Assembly: GCA_003971905.1 (NCBI GenBank)
Contig: RSEE01000034.1
Location: 372,001 to 436,000, forward strand
DNA: 64,000 nucleotides
Source of the DNA: Moniliella sp. 'wahieum'
Taxonomy: Eukaryota > Basidiomycota > Moniliellomycetes > Moniliellales > Moniliellaceae
Direction: 5' to 3'
Position numbers and translations under genes: made by a program. Under the pieces are notes generated by a model. It was not told the DNA's origin, ran no database searches, and saw only the letters and a program-made list of their open reading frames with translations. Position 1 is the first letter of the stretch, and every line of letters begins with the position of its first letter. This document shows positions 10,964-22,775 of the stretch, in pieces.

Positions 10964-11636
10964 TCGCTGATGGGCTTGTGGACCAATTGATATGCCTCCG
11001 ATTTGTTCCTGATGACCTCGGGGTTTGTGCATAGCATTTCGCCGCAGCCACTGACATGATAGGCGGACACTTGGGTTGGGTTGGGCTAAGTTGAATGTTG
11101 GGGGCACAGAGGCTTGTCATGGCAAACCGTTTGAGCACTTGCTGCACTGTCGTTGTCCCTAGGACGCACGTTATTCAAATATGGAAGGAAGGGTGGCAGG
11201 CAGGTATAGTCAACCGGATCCTGTCTGCTCCTAAATGGCTGCAAGCCCTGTATCCGTATGTTTGTCAGATTGTAATGAGGAGTAAAAGAAAGGAGGAACC
11301 GGTAACCGGCAAATCAAGCCTGAAAGAGAACATGAGAAGTAGAAGAGTCTCAAGCAACCCGCCAAACATGAGATGTGCAGGCAGAGGAAGAATATATAGC
11401 CCCAAAGTGCGGGTAAAGACGTAGTCACAATAATGACAGAAGATCTTCCCCCAAGCCAAGGTAGAGACAATAGTCACAAGGAACCAGCCGAGGACGAGAG
11501 ATGTGGGCAACCGGGAGGCGTGCTTCTTTTCCAATAACAACTTGCGGAAAGTTCCCTTGGGATTGAGCTCTCGAAAAAAGAGCAAAGGCAAAGTATACAA
11601 AAATGCCCCCAGGCGGTGGATCACACCTCTTTGATC
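10964..11636. other. Convergent spacer IWS1 / chitin synthase
   Basis: AT-richer 3' flanking DNA of two convergent genes. A hydrophobic frame on the minus strand (11265-11624) has no recognisable domain. It follows a splice-donor-like GAG|GTATGTAAG at the end of the chitin synthase frame, so a further exon of that gene cannot be excluded. Confidence 0.45.
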
Positions 11637-14600
11637 TTACATACCTCGAGAGCGGTTACGTACGTGACGACCAGCCAAGCCGGTAGCATTCGAGCTTGGT
11701 GGTACAACCGGGGACGACGGTGGGAACATGTCGGGCGAGCGCATGGGTAAGGGTGCGTAGGCCACTCTCCTTCCTGGCTCTGGCAGCGCGCTCATGGCTC
11801 CTACTCCCGCCCTGACCCCAGCCCCAATCCCAGCGCCTATCCCGCTCATGGCAGGCGCAGGTAATGACGGAGGCACGACGGGTAGGGCAGTCGAAGATCC
11901 AAGAGAAGGGAAGGGGCTGAACGAATTCTCCTTCTGCCACCCTTCTGCCGGTGGCTGGTGCGCCGATGAGTTGTCTACCTCCTCCTCATCGGACCAGGTT
12001 TCAGCTTCCAGCATGGCCTCCATATCGGTCGCCCCAATCATGGAGGCCTTACCCTCGCCTGCGCTTGTTTGCGCGCTGTCTGGCACCGGGGGAGCCAATA
12101 GAGGGGGGGGCGGCTGTGTCTCGTCGTATCCACCAATCTCGGCGCCCCATCGATCCTCGTCGCCCTCGGAGGATCCGCCATCCGAGAATGAATTCTGGCT
12201 GTTGTGGCTGCCGATCGGGTGCAGCATGCCATCTGCCCCATGGAGGTGAGGAGCGGGGGCCAAGGGCCCTCGTGGTCGGTCACGAACGCTTGACCAAACC
12301 GAGCTTCAAACTCGACGCGGCGTTTGGCTTCGCGCTTGAGTCTGCGCAAACGGCTCCGTTCCCACTCCTCCCAACGCCGCATCGGAATGCGCGCCATACT
12401 GGCTGCCAGCTCGGCATTACCATGACCAGCACCTTTCGCTTCGCCTTCGATCTTGCGCGTTTCGCCCCATGAAAAATCGTCAAAGTGCCAAAAGGAGTAG
12501 ACGGGCAGAATAAAGTTCCAGACGGGGAGGGCAATCAGATAGACAAACATGTACAGCACATATGTCACTTTACGTGTGGCGAGCACAATGAGTACCCCTG
12601 GTAAGCCCAGGACGGCAGCCAAGAGCATAAGGGGAATGGCATCGCTAAAGTCTTGGGGTGGGTTGATGCAGGCGCGGATGATGAGCGTGTAGGTCAAGGC
12701 AATGGCCACTGGCAATGAGGCCGTTCCAAACAAGTCCATGAAAACGGAAAACTGCATACTAAGACAAAACGTGCCACAGAGATCCCGAACCAAAACAAGC
12801 TCCATCAGGTTGTGAACCGTCGAGTTGATCCACCGCCGGCGCTGTGAGAGTAGCATGCGAAACGTGTCGGGGACCTCGGTCTTGCATCGTGCCCGCGGAC
12901 AAAACATCATCTTGCGACGCGGGAATGTCCGAAGCATAAGCGTGGTAAGAAATCGGTCTTCGCCCAGCAGGAGCAAATTCTTTTGGTGCAACGTGGTCGC
13001 CGTGCCTTGGCTGTACTCCTTGGTAATCTCAGGCGAGACAATAACTGGAACCCAGTCGTCCCCCCAGTCTTTCCGGGCCTTGATGCGATAAATGGAAAAG
13101 CACCCTGGAAGGCAGGTCACGCCTCCAAAGACAGATTCAAATGCTTTTTGGTTGTGATGGGAGATAAAGTATTCGAACACTTGGATCATCGTCACCCACG
13201 ACTGGTTCTTGTTGGTGATGCGTGTCTCGCCACAAGCACCCATGATCATGGGGTCGTGCGTCATGCAGTCGGCGAGGATACGCATGGCCGAGGGGTAGAC
13301 CTTGGTGTCGGCGTCAACCATGAGGCAGAGCTCGAAGAAATCGGGTGTAACCCCCATGAGAGTATGCACCTTGCGGAACAGATCAAAATCGAGAGGGGAC
13401 ATGGGGTCGTTGAAGGTGCATCGCTGCAGAAAGTTGATGAGGATCATCTGCGAGTCGCGCTTGCCACGATTGCCCGGCTTGGCGTCCTGCGCTTCCTCGG
13501 GTGTACCACACTTTACCACTACAACCATGGGTGTTCGACGACCACGGACACGTGTGTAATGTCCAGCATAGACCATGGCCATGTTATGCGCCTTGGACCC
13601 GCTGGATACGGAAGGAAAGCTCATTGGGGTCGGTGTCCCGAATCGAGGGTCAGATTCCAAGAGATTCACACACGTGGGGGGTGCTATGCTGTTCGCCATG
13701 ACCTGTGACCATGCCGTCGGCGACAATGAAGAGGAGTTTGCGACTGTGGGTAGTTGGTATTCGCCAAGGAGGCGAGCGTATTGTTGATTCCCTCCTCTCC
13801 TTCCGAGTAGGCCGTGATGAGGGTGACAATGTAGGGTGTGTCTCCGATTCCGCTGACTGACATGTCAGTAGCCGGAGGCATGCCTGCATGCGACGCAGAT
13901 GCCCAAGGGGCACTGCCAGGATTGCCGACGTTAGACATGGCCCCCTCCTGGGGCATATGGTTGAGGGGCACTCCAGAACGACCTTGGTTGGCTTTGGGCT
14001 TGTCCGTCATCCGCCAGGACATGAACCAGGCGAAGTACAATGCCATAAAAAACCGCACGAGAATGAGCATGAGAATGACAACCAGCGACATGTAGAGCAC
14101 CAGCTGGGTAAAGAAACACCCCGGTGTAATTTTATCAATCTTGCCCGCCTTGTACTTTTGCTGGAGACACTGAAATGTCTGGTCCCAGCGGGGCTGTGTG
14201 TAGAGTAGCGACGTGGCATCTTTGCCGCTCCCCAATGGGTCTGTCACTGCAGCACGAATGATCGTGTCCACAGGGTCATTGGGCAGCGGAGTGGGATGGG
14301 CAGCGATATAAGGCTCCATATTGAGTACGACACCGTCAATCACCTGAGCAGAACGAAAAAAGAATAACGGGTGGGATGGGAGTTAGACAACCAGGATGGA
14401 GAAAATGAGCTCCTGATCACGCGAGTATTCATATTAGCCAATACGTACAATATAATTGGTTAGGTTGCGCCAGCTTATGTCGGGCCAGCCGTATCCACCT
14501 GCCGTGTTGAGTTCTCAAACTTTTTGCAGCAAGGTTCGAAGCCGATAGTTCGCCCGACACACAGCCCCCTTTCTGTCCAGTAGAAGGCACGGTTACCGTG

Positions 14601-15258
14601 CATGAATCAAGGGTGGCAGCGGCGTAGGTCATTCCCGTACAAGCGGGCGTGTCCCGACGGAAAAGAAAGCTCACGTCGCTCCCTGGCATCAGTTGGGAGA
14701 GGTTGTACAGGTTGAAGCCTACCTGGCTTGCGTCGGGTACCTGAGCATTTCCAATCTTGACCATCCAGCCATCGATGCCGAGCTCACCAATGTACTGGTG
14801 ATCATTGATGTGGTAGAAGGATGCCTGGCTGTTCTGCGCCGACGCAGGGCAAAAAACAATCGTGAGACAGATGGTGATGAAGACAACAACCCACCGAAAA
14901 GGAGGAGAGATGGAGCACAGCGCACACTTCTCGCGCCACGCCTGCTGCGACGCGCGATCGCGGAGGCCGGCCACGCTGGCAAGCACAGAGCTGGGCGCCC
15001 AGCAGGTGATGACGCGGGCATACAGTGACCACCACTTGCTGCCAGTGCCCCCCCGGCCGGCAGACTGGTCGGGCGGGCTGATGAGAGGCGCCTGGGGCTG
15101 GCTGCGCTCGGGGCGGGTGAGGGGCGGGCGCGCCGCATTTGGGTAGGTGCACGCAGTGGAGGGGCAGAGATAGTGTCAAAGGGGATAGACGTATCAGGCG
15201 CAGGCGCTCCGCGCATGCGAATGAACGTCTTGCCCGACAGGTCGTTTCTGCGCGGCAT
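11637..15258 (-). CDS. Chitin synthase, class IV (division 2)
   Basis: Polytopic membrane glycosyltransferase polymerising N-acetylglucosamine from UDP-GlcNAc. The start [17 protein letters not shown] at 15258 matches the usual start of class IV enzymes. Next come [15 protein letters not shown] and the first membrane segment ([14 protein letters not shown]), a cytochrome-b5-like extracytoplasmic part, a 105-bp intron (14448-14344), then [22 protein letters not shown]. The catalytic core has [37 protein letters not shown] and the signature [16 protein letters not shown], followed by several membrane spans and [15 protein letters not shown] Ser/Pro-rich acidic tail ends at 11637. The frame breaks several times: in the N-terminal region around 15000-15150, near 14500-14545, at about 13765 and 13690, and near 12280. 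Conserved sequence resumes in another frame each time, so error or recent decay are the options. Confidence 0.88.
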
Positions 15259-16770
15259 GGCGGGCACCGTGGGACACGCAGGGGGGAGGAGGGAGGGGAA
15301 GAAAGGAGTGTGGTGGGGGTGGTGGTGGTGTGGTGGTGGTCCTGGCAGGATGGTCGATCAGAGCCAGACCAACACACGCCGTAGAGCAGCTCGCGTCCAA
15401 TGTGGACCGCGTTTGACGCATCCAGCCGAGCCACCTGGCCCCCTGCAGTGGCGGTGCATGGGCCGAGCAACGCTCGCCCTGCCTCGTGGCCGCGGAGCAG
15501 CGGCGCTGCGCTGCGGGTGGACACTGCGCCTGTGCCTGCCCCACGTCTCGCTCCCCGCCCTCCAGGCCATGCGGCCCAGCCCGCGCGCGCCAGTGTCCGG
15601 CCACCAGCTCTGCTCCACACACTGCCCCCAAGGCACCCCCGAGCCCACGCCAGCCAAAATACTCCGCTGCGGTGGCCTTGCCGTATAATACGAGGGGACT
15701 CCTTGTTCCGCAACGACGCAAGCGAGAAGAGCCATGGGGGGGCGGTGTCCTGCCAGGCAGCCACTCTTATCGCTGCCAAGAGACGCTGTGGGCCACCACA
15801 TCCACCGCCTCCGCAGTCATTATATGAGCAGCAGGGATGTGTACCAACAGACAATCATAATTCGTGTAGCGCACACGTCCTTAGAATACGAATAGCTTGA
15901 TGTCCGTCTGTCTACATCCTCCTCAGCAGGTCACAGATGTCAGCCACCACTGGTGTTCTCTTCAGTCGCTCCTCATCAGGCCTAGGAGCTGCGCTGTGTT
16001 CTCGCTTCTGTCTTCCCGCCAGAGGCGGGCTATACTAGGTGATGGCGACTGGCTGTGGATGTGCTTGATGATCATGTGCCGCTGTAGAAAAGAGGGGTGC
16101 CATCTGGTTGGTTTATACCACCACCACTATTATAGCAAGTACGATTGCCACATCACCCTCGAGACTCAGGTTCAAAACAAGAGTCTAGGGGGCAAAGCTA
16201 CTCTATTTATACTTTGCGCCATTCACAGTTGCCATCAGGAGAGAGCCGACGGAGCTCTCCACGACAAGACTTTTCGTCACCCCATTCCCACGCACATATA
16301 CCTCCGAGAGGGAGCTTGGTGGAACTACCACCAGGCACCTGGCCGCCACTAATTGGCCCACGAACGGAAGCACTTATTGGTCGCTGCGAGACAAAGTGCG
16401 CCACTGCGGGCATGAGAACGTTTTCTTCGGCGATCACAGGGAGAATGCTCCTCTATTGAAGAGTTTTAGGCGTGGAGTGGTCTCCTCTTATTTGGAAGAC
16501 CGCGTCCTGAATATTGGGCGCATATATACCTGTGATGTGGGACGTGGTCGGGGCTGAGAAGGGGATGTAGGCGAGGAGAGGCATCACAGTATAGTTAATG
16601 TTGGCACGCCGTCTTTTCAGGCTGGGGCGATATAGTGCCTGTAACGCGTTACCCAAAGACCAGAGATGATAATAGATCCCGACAGTCAGAACGGTGCGAG
16701 GCCGCGTTGGGGGGGCAAAAGGGTTGCAACACCATCAACGCCTGGCCACAACATATGACCGAGAAAAAAT
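15259..16770. other. Spacer between chitin synthase and tRNA-Thr
   Basis: GC-rich near the chitin synthase promoter, with TGG/GGTGG-type microsatellite at about 15306-15345, then AT-richer from about 15830. No gene was recognised. A minus-strand frame at 16207-16437 is free of stops but matches nothing I know. Confidence 0.45.
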
Positions 16771-16853
16771 TGCCTCTTACCCGATTCGAACGAGTGATCT
16801 TCGCATTGCAAGCCTAGTACAAGTGCGACGCCTTGCCACTGAGCTAAAGAGGC
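16771..16853 (-). tRNA. tRNA-Thr (anticodon TGT) with 11-nt intron
   Basis: The minus strand starts GCCTCTTTAGCTCAG and ends GGTAAGAGGC plus discriminator A; the 7-bp acceptor stem GCCTCTT/AAGAGGC pairs perfectly. The T arm contains GTTCGAATC. The anticodon stem TCGCA/TGCGA encloses C-T-TGT-A, and an 11-nt intron (16817-16807) interrupts the loop after the base 3' of the anticodon, the canonical position. A run of T residues on the coding strand (16769-16764) directly follows and would stop RNA polymerase III. Confidence 0.93.
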
Positions 16854-17299
16854 TGCTTGCTTTGAGAAATGTAAAACAGTACATAACCAGGGTACAGATC
16901 ATTTAGGCTCCTTGGTTAGGCATCTGCTCCAGTCGGGCAGAAGCAGCACGACCACCACCTAAGCCTGGCCTCATCGCATTTTCCCAGCGCTACTCTGCCC
17001 TGCTAGCTGTGGGAAGCAGCTCCCTACCAGCGGCACAGGCGGCGAAGAGAGAATGCGAAGACATGACGCGCGGTAGGCGAAACAAGCACTGATGAGGGAG
17101 CGGGCTAGTTAGCAGTTCTCTTCCCCCCGTCGGGATACCTCTATAGCGGCTAGTGAGGGCAGAACCAGCTAAGCCATGGCCCATCTCACAGTCACTACGA
17201 GCCCTCTACCTTCCCAAGACATCTGTAGGTACATCGCGCAACGGTAGTACATTCACCTTCTTAGGCTCCTCCCTCAACCTCTCTTCCTCCTCTCACAGA
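16854..17299. other. Spacer between tRNA-Thr and SCC3
   Basis: About 450 bp of 5' tRNA flank and SCC3 3' flank. Nothing recognisable was found. Confidence 0.45.
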
Positions 17300-20200
17300 T
17301 CAAGCACGACGCACTCGCTTCCGCGCCGGGCCGGTCGGCCCGACATGATGCGTCTCATCTGCCTCAGGCTCAGCCTCGACCTCTGCCTCAGCCTCCACCT
17401 CCACCTCCACCTCCACCTCAGGAGCAGGCGTTTCGGCCCCGGCTTCCGACACGTCTTCCATCACCGTGTCCTCACCCCCGCCCTCTCTCCGCCCCGGCCC
17501 GATCCTTCTCCGTTTGGCCCTCTGCGCCAGTCCAAGGGCAGCACGTTCTCTCGCCGCAGGTTGCTCCGTGGTGGGCTCGTTGGCTCGGGCGCAGTGGGCT
17601 CGGGCGCGATCTTGTCCAGGTTGCCGAGGCGGGAGGCGATGGAGACCAAGCGCCGTTCGTAGAATTGCACATGCTCCATAGCGCGTGTCGTCGAAGCTGG
17701 CAGCGCGTCGCCAGGGCGGTGAGTTTGCCATCGAGAGCCAGCTTGATGGCAATCGCGTCCTTGGGACGCGCTCCGGCCAACAGGTTGGCCAGCAACGGAA
17801 CACGGGCAGCGTCCGGCCCACCTCGCGCTTTTTCCCACTCTTTTCCGCCGCGGCCACTTGGTCCAGCCAGGCACTGACAAGACGCTCATGCAGGCCAATC
17901 AGGCAGAGCACCTGCACGACCCCACAATGCTGAGGTTCCGCCCCGCAGACGAGCGCTCCAGACAAAAGACGTGCCAGGCGTTGCACCACCGCGGCGGGTA
18001 CCACCCCTTCCGTCACGGCATCTTGGGCCTGCGGTGCAATCATTCGTTGGTTAGCATCTACGCAAGTCGGCATGAAAAACTAGGTGCACATACCATCTTT
18101 AACGCATTTTCCACCAGCGAAACCACATCCTCTTGGGCATGCCGCAATGTCGAAAGCGAGCGCGCCACCTCGACGGCGGCCTTGACCAGCGCATCGTACG
18201 CCGGCGTAATCCGGCCATACTGGGCCACGGCCGAAGCCAGCTTGTGAACTCGGAGAATGCCCAGGTGCGCAAGACGAACCAACTGCCCCAGGCCCATGCA
18301 AGCTTGGTGGGCCAACTCGGCCTTGCGCGCGGTCACGTCCGCGTCCTCAACGACGGGCTGGGTAGGCTGAGTCTCCCCTTCTTCCTCCGAATCAGCGTGG
18401 TTGCTGCCGGCATCCGAGCCGCCCTGGGATGGACCTACCGGGGGTACGGGTGGCATACGCTTCCACCGCCTCATCCGTAGCGGCACGGACGATCGAAGGG
18501 ATCCGGTCGTCCAGCTCATAAGAGCCGAGGGCAGTGTGCAACGCCCTGGTTACAAGACGCGCGGTCGTCGTCCCGCCTGCGGGGTCATCCGTATTGTCAA
18601 CCTCCGCACCCTCTCCCAAAGATTCTCGTAGGATCAGGTAGGAGACCAAGGCTTCCACTGCTACGGTGGTCACGCGGGGCGTGGCTGCCGTGTCTTCCGT
18701 GTACGAGTACTCTTGAATCAAGTTGAGGTACGTGATGAGGGCGGTACGGATTCGCTCGACGCGCTCTTGTTCGTAGTTGGCTTCTTTGAGCAACCAGAGC
18801 ACCACAAACTCGAGCGTTTTAAGCCCATCCGCCACAAGCAAGGATTCCTCCTCGTAGCCCAACCGGCCACGAGAAACGATGGCGTACAGAATGTCCCAGG
18901 CGGGCGTCGCATCAGCCTCGGAGCCAAAAACGTCGGGAGCAGAGTGGGCGCCCAGGACCGCTTGCAACCGAGCGCAGGTGGTTTGAAGCGTGTAGATATC
19001 GTTCTCGTTCAGCGTTGCCGTCTCAAGGTCGCGTTCGGCCGCCGTGTCTCGCAAATTCTGAATCAACTCCTCGGCCAGTGCATGCATCCGATCTGCCACG
19101 CCAGTTGCACCCGTGGTCGAGGTAGCAGCCGAGATACGCTGCATACCCGCCGCTGCCTTGACAAGAAGTGCGGGCTCATTGTGTCTTAACAACAGAGCAT
19201 GCAGTTCCGACCACAGCGCTTCACGATCCGTGTTATCCTCACCTTCAGCCAAGCGAGCAGCAGGGATATAGGGGACCAGAGCAAGAATACGCAGTTCCAC
19301 CGCACTGTCTGTCCGATGCCGGCTCAAGAGCTTGGGAATCGCACCCAGCAGCAAGCCTAGATCGGGGACCGTTTCAGCTGCATCAGGGTCGGTCTCGGCC
19401 TCCTCTTGCGCTTTGGCAATCATGGTCGGCATTGCTTCGAGCAGGGTGGCCTCTTGCACGCGGTTGATTGCAAATGTGCCATGAGCAGATGAGGTGTCCA
19501 CATCGATGCCGTCCTCGCCTGCGCCTCCTGCAGCAGCCTGCACCTCGTCGGGCTGACCGTGAAGGATGAGGTCTAAGACGCCGGGCCAGTTGCTTAGGTT
19601 GGAAGCTTCTTCCCAGAGAGCTTCGATGGCAAAGCCGACCCGCGAGGGCTCGTTAGCGCTAGCGCTCGGTATGGCCTTGGCTGCCGTGTCAATGCGAGCA
19701 CCTTGGCTGAGCACCTCGGAAAAGCTCTTGAAAATCGCGAACGTCTCGCTCTTCGCTCCAATCCCCTTGGCCTTTCTGCTCGACGCGTTTGGCAATGACG
19801 CCCTCCTTGATAATGTCGGCGTTGCGGAGTAAAACGGTAATGACAAAGGGGGCGACGGCCGTGCGGATTTTGGGCTCAGCACTGAAAATTTGCAAAGCCA
19901 CCTCGTCTTGTTCCTCGGGTTCGAGAAGATTGTGCTCGTTCACCAGTGCCAAGAGCTCTAGCGCTTTGCAGCGGACAGCCAAGTCAACATCGCCTCGAGA
20001 CATCTCGAGAAGACGGGGCAGAATGCGCTGGGTGAATTGGCGTACAGAAGCATGCAGGCCGAGACCATACAAACTGATCATGGCATTGACCGCAGTCAGG
20101 CGAACATGCACATCCTCGTCGGCGAGCACGAGGCCAAGGTAAGTAAAGTAGGCCGGGCGGAGAAACTTGTCGGGATCGGCAGTCATCCAGATGCCGAGTT

Positions 20201-21307
20201 CGTGGATACAGTCTGTGCGAATGCCCGGGTCCGTGTCGCGATAGCGATGGACAAAGACGCCGGAAACCATGTCCTTGATAAACTCGTCCACTTGCTCCAC
20301 CACGGCAGTTGTCTCAGCCAGACGCGCCTCTTGCTCCTGCAGTCGACTCTTGTTAACACGTGCCTTGGCTTTCTCAGCGGCACATTGCTTGGTCAGCTTG
20401 ACACTCTCCTGTCGCGAATCCGCTTCGATGGCCAAGAGGGAAGTAACGCTGAGGAGAGCGGCAACGGTCGATGTGTGCCGAAACGAGCGGAGGGGAGAGG
20501 AGGAGCCGGCACTGAGCCAGGTGGCGAGGGTAGAGAGGAGCACACCATCTTGCAATTGGTCGGCATCCGCGGCCGAAAGGAAGATGCGGCGGAGCAACTC
20601 GGCGAGGCTGTGGCGGAACTTCTTGAACTGGGGAGAACGCGAAACGAGGGGGTACGCAGCCGGGGAATCGCGTTTGAAAATCTCTTGAATGTCATCCAGC
20701 GTGTCCACAACGCCATCCAAATCCTGCACTTGGTCCTCATCGACACTTTCGTTGCAGGCACTGGCGCGAAGAATGAAGGTAACCAGCTGGGCCAGCGCAG
20801 CGCCGGCATGGGTCTGGTAGTTCATGACCCAGTCTTCGGCAGTGCTCTGGAGCGCGGCGGAAGGGTTGCCTACGGCATTGAAGATGATGTTGTCGTTGTT
20901 GATGTGGAGCTCAGCACGAGACTGGGCTGCATTCAGGGTGCGCGGACCGCGGCGAGCAGGCGCGCGCTTGGCGCCCCCGACGACGCGAACGGCCGCGGCC
21001 GACTTGGCAGCAGGCTTGGTCTTTGGTTTGGGCGCGGCGGGGGGGCGGTCGGGGCGGGCGCGCTTGCGGCCACGAGGGTTGGCGCTGCCGCGGCCGCGGC
21101 GCTTGCGCGGCGGGGAGGCAGAGGACGCGTCCGAGTCGGATGCACTTTCGTCCGAGAGCAGGGACTCGGGCGAGATGCGGGCGCGGGTGGCACGCGCCGA
21201 GCGGCGGGGGGCGCGAGCGGGGGCTGTGGGTGGGGGGGGGGGGGGTCAGCAGGAGGGCGGCGGGCATGGCGAGGGCGGAGGCGGGCGCGGGACGTACAGG
21301 CAGACAT
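17300..21307 (-). CDS. SCC3: Cohesin subunit SCC3/SA (STAG domain)
   Basis: Nuclear HEAT-repeat subunit of cohesin that binds the kleisin and DNA. A 10-nt first exon (21307-21298) ends at GTACGT, a 74-bp intron follows with a CTGAC branch point, and exon 2 starts at 21223 in phase. The N-terminus is Ser/Arg/Pro-rich (ISPESLLSDESASDSD, then basic KRARPDRPP). The STAG signature lies near residue 330: VSGVFVHRYRDTDPGIRTD, HELGIWMTADPDKFL, YFTYLGLVLADEDVHVRLTAVNAM. A second intron of 65 bp (18093-18029, GCTAAC branch) joins ENALKM to AQDAVTEG. The acidic tail ends with KRVRRA before TGA at 17300. The frame breaks near 19770, 18440 and 17800-17600, while the first 480 residues read without interruption. 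Total length near 1,290 residues is usual for the family. It is divergent from the gene at 21750. Confidence 0.9.
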
Positions 21308-21749
21308 GGGGGTGGGATGGTGGTCGGGTCGAGCAGCGGACGAGAGGCACCGCCGACGCGTGGCGCCGCCTCGCCGCCGTGCCGGCCGCGCACTGGCGCT
21401 GTGTGCGGCACCGCGTCGCGTCCAGTGGGCAGCGCGGGGTGTGTACGTAAGACGCGACGTAATGTGCAGGAGATGCGCTGGGTGGGCGCAGCTGCACGGA
21501 GACGCAGCGCTGAGCTCAGCCATCATGCATCATGCATCCATCAGCGCATGGGGCGCAGGCCCAGTGTGGGCCCCGCGGACTCCGGCGGCCTGGCCCAGCC
21601 CAGCGCCGCACTAGCCAACCCTAGGCGGAGGCCTGCGTGACGACGGCCTGCCGGCTGGATATTAGCAAGACTCCCTGCATCCACAACAGGCCCTCGTCCG
21701 CACCGTCTCCACTTCTCTCGCATCCCCGCCCCCCGCCCCCTCCGCCCCC
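21308..21749. promoter_or_regulatory. Divergent promoter region SCC3 / unknown protein
   Basis: The 442 bp between two divergent start codons contain a perfect 12-bp palindrome GCTGAGCTCAGC (21509-21520) directly followed by CATCATGCATCATGCATCC (21521-21539). No TATA box was noted. Confidence 0.5.
21509..21520. promoter_or_regulatory. Perfect palindrome GCTGAGCTCAGC
   Basis: It sits 202 bp upstream of the SCC3 start and 230 bp upstream of the divergent gene. The identical 12-mer recurs in the CMR1/MAS1 divergent promoter and at 50945-50956. Its role as an operator is inferred from recurrence and location. Confidence 0.45.
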
Positions 21750-22775
21750 ATGTCGGCCATCTACTCCATCTACACCTCCCCCAACCACGCCCCCATCCCC
21801 AACCACCTCCCCACCCTCATCGTCCCCCTACGGCCAGCCCCACCACACCCTGTGAGCACCTCCGCCCCCCGCCGCCTCGCCCCCCCCCCCCCCCCCGAAT
21901 GCTGACCCCATCCTGCCTCTCCAGCTACTCGTACATCCACACCAACTACAACAAGGAATGCTACCTCCTCACGCCCTCGCCCCAGGGCGACCTGTGCGTC
22001 GCCAAGATGCTCCCTCCGCCCGGCTCTCGCGCCCTCGGTGGCCCGCCCGAGCCTAGCCGCGGCGACCGCAGTGTGCGCTGCGAGGCCTCCCGCAACCTCA
22101 AGTGGAGCATCAGCAACACAGGCATCCACGCCCCCGTCTACAAACTCACTCTTCCCAACCCCGACTCGCCCGGCAGCGAGCAGCCTCTCTTCCAGATCTC
22201 CAAGCCCAACCCGCACGCCCACTGGTGGACGCTGTTCTACTTTACCTATGCCGGCCACCTCATCCCGCCCAAGCGCGTCGAGTTTGGCAAGATCCAAAAG
22301 TCCTCTGGCTCCACTGGCGGCACCCGCGTCTCCATTACGGGCAAGACCCCGAGGAGAAGGCGGTATGGCAGACGTTGGGCGAAGGCAACGAGGACATGGT
22401 GGAATGGATTGTGCTCTGTGCCGCGCTCAACGTGCTCGATGACGAGATCGTCAAGGCCGCCACGGACAAGGCCGGTTTCCAAGCCCCCCGCCCGAGCCCG
22501 GCCACCGTCCAATCCAGTCGGCCTGCCGCCGGTCCCGCTCGTGCCCCCCATCCCAGGGGGTAGCCAGCGCGGTGCCTCGCAATGCGGGCCCAGCACCGCA
22601 AACCGCAGCTCCGCAGACCCAGTTTACCGGCCGGCCAGTGATGCCGCCGGCGGGCTATGGCTCTCCAGCAGGCTACCCCACCCAGCAGGCCCCCCGCTGG
22701 CTACCCGGCCCAACAGGCCCCCCCGCTGGCTACGCAGTGCCCATGCCCCAGCAGGCCAATGGGCGGCGGTACTAA
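21750..22775 (+). CDS. Conserved-looking protein of unknown function with GYPxQQAPP tail
   Basis: I do not recognise the family. The likely start is MSAIYSIYTSPNHAPIPNH at 21750. A 73-bp intron (21852-21924, GTGAGC donor, GCTGAC branch point, CTCCAG acceptor) leads into YSYIHTNYNKECYLLTPS. The middle is globular and protein-like: RNLKWSISNTGIHAPVYK, LFQISKPNPHAHWWTLFYF, TYAGHLIPPKRVEFGKIQ, then EEKAVWQTLGEGNEDMVEW and IVLCAALNVLDDEI. The C-terminus is a repeat of GYPxQQAPPAGY ending PMPQQANGRRY. At least three frame breaks are needed: in exon 1, near 22352 and near 22570; at 22352 one extra base restores the frame. The tail resembles the disordered start of the annexin. The aromatic core might be a membrane- or lipid-binding fold, but that is a guess. 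Confidence 0.65.

Noticed and set aside
11265-11624. Hydrophobic minus-strand frame resembling a membrane protein
   Set aside because: No Met-proximal context, family or conserved block; most likely AT-rich 3' DNA. Kept only as a possible extra chitin synthase exon.
16207-16437. Possible transposon-derived fragment near tRNA-Thr
   Set aside because: Open but short, with no terminal repeats and no recognisable polymerase or integrase motif.
20037-21614. 525-codon plus-strand open frame opposite SCC3
   Set aside because: Antisense shadow of the intact STAG region and the low-complexity SCC3 N-terminus.
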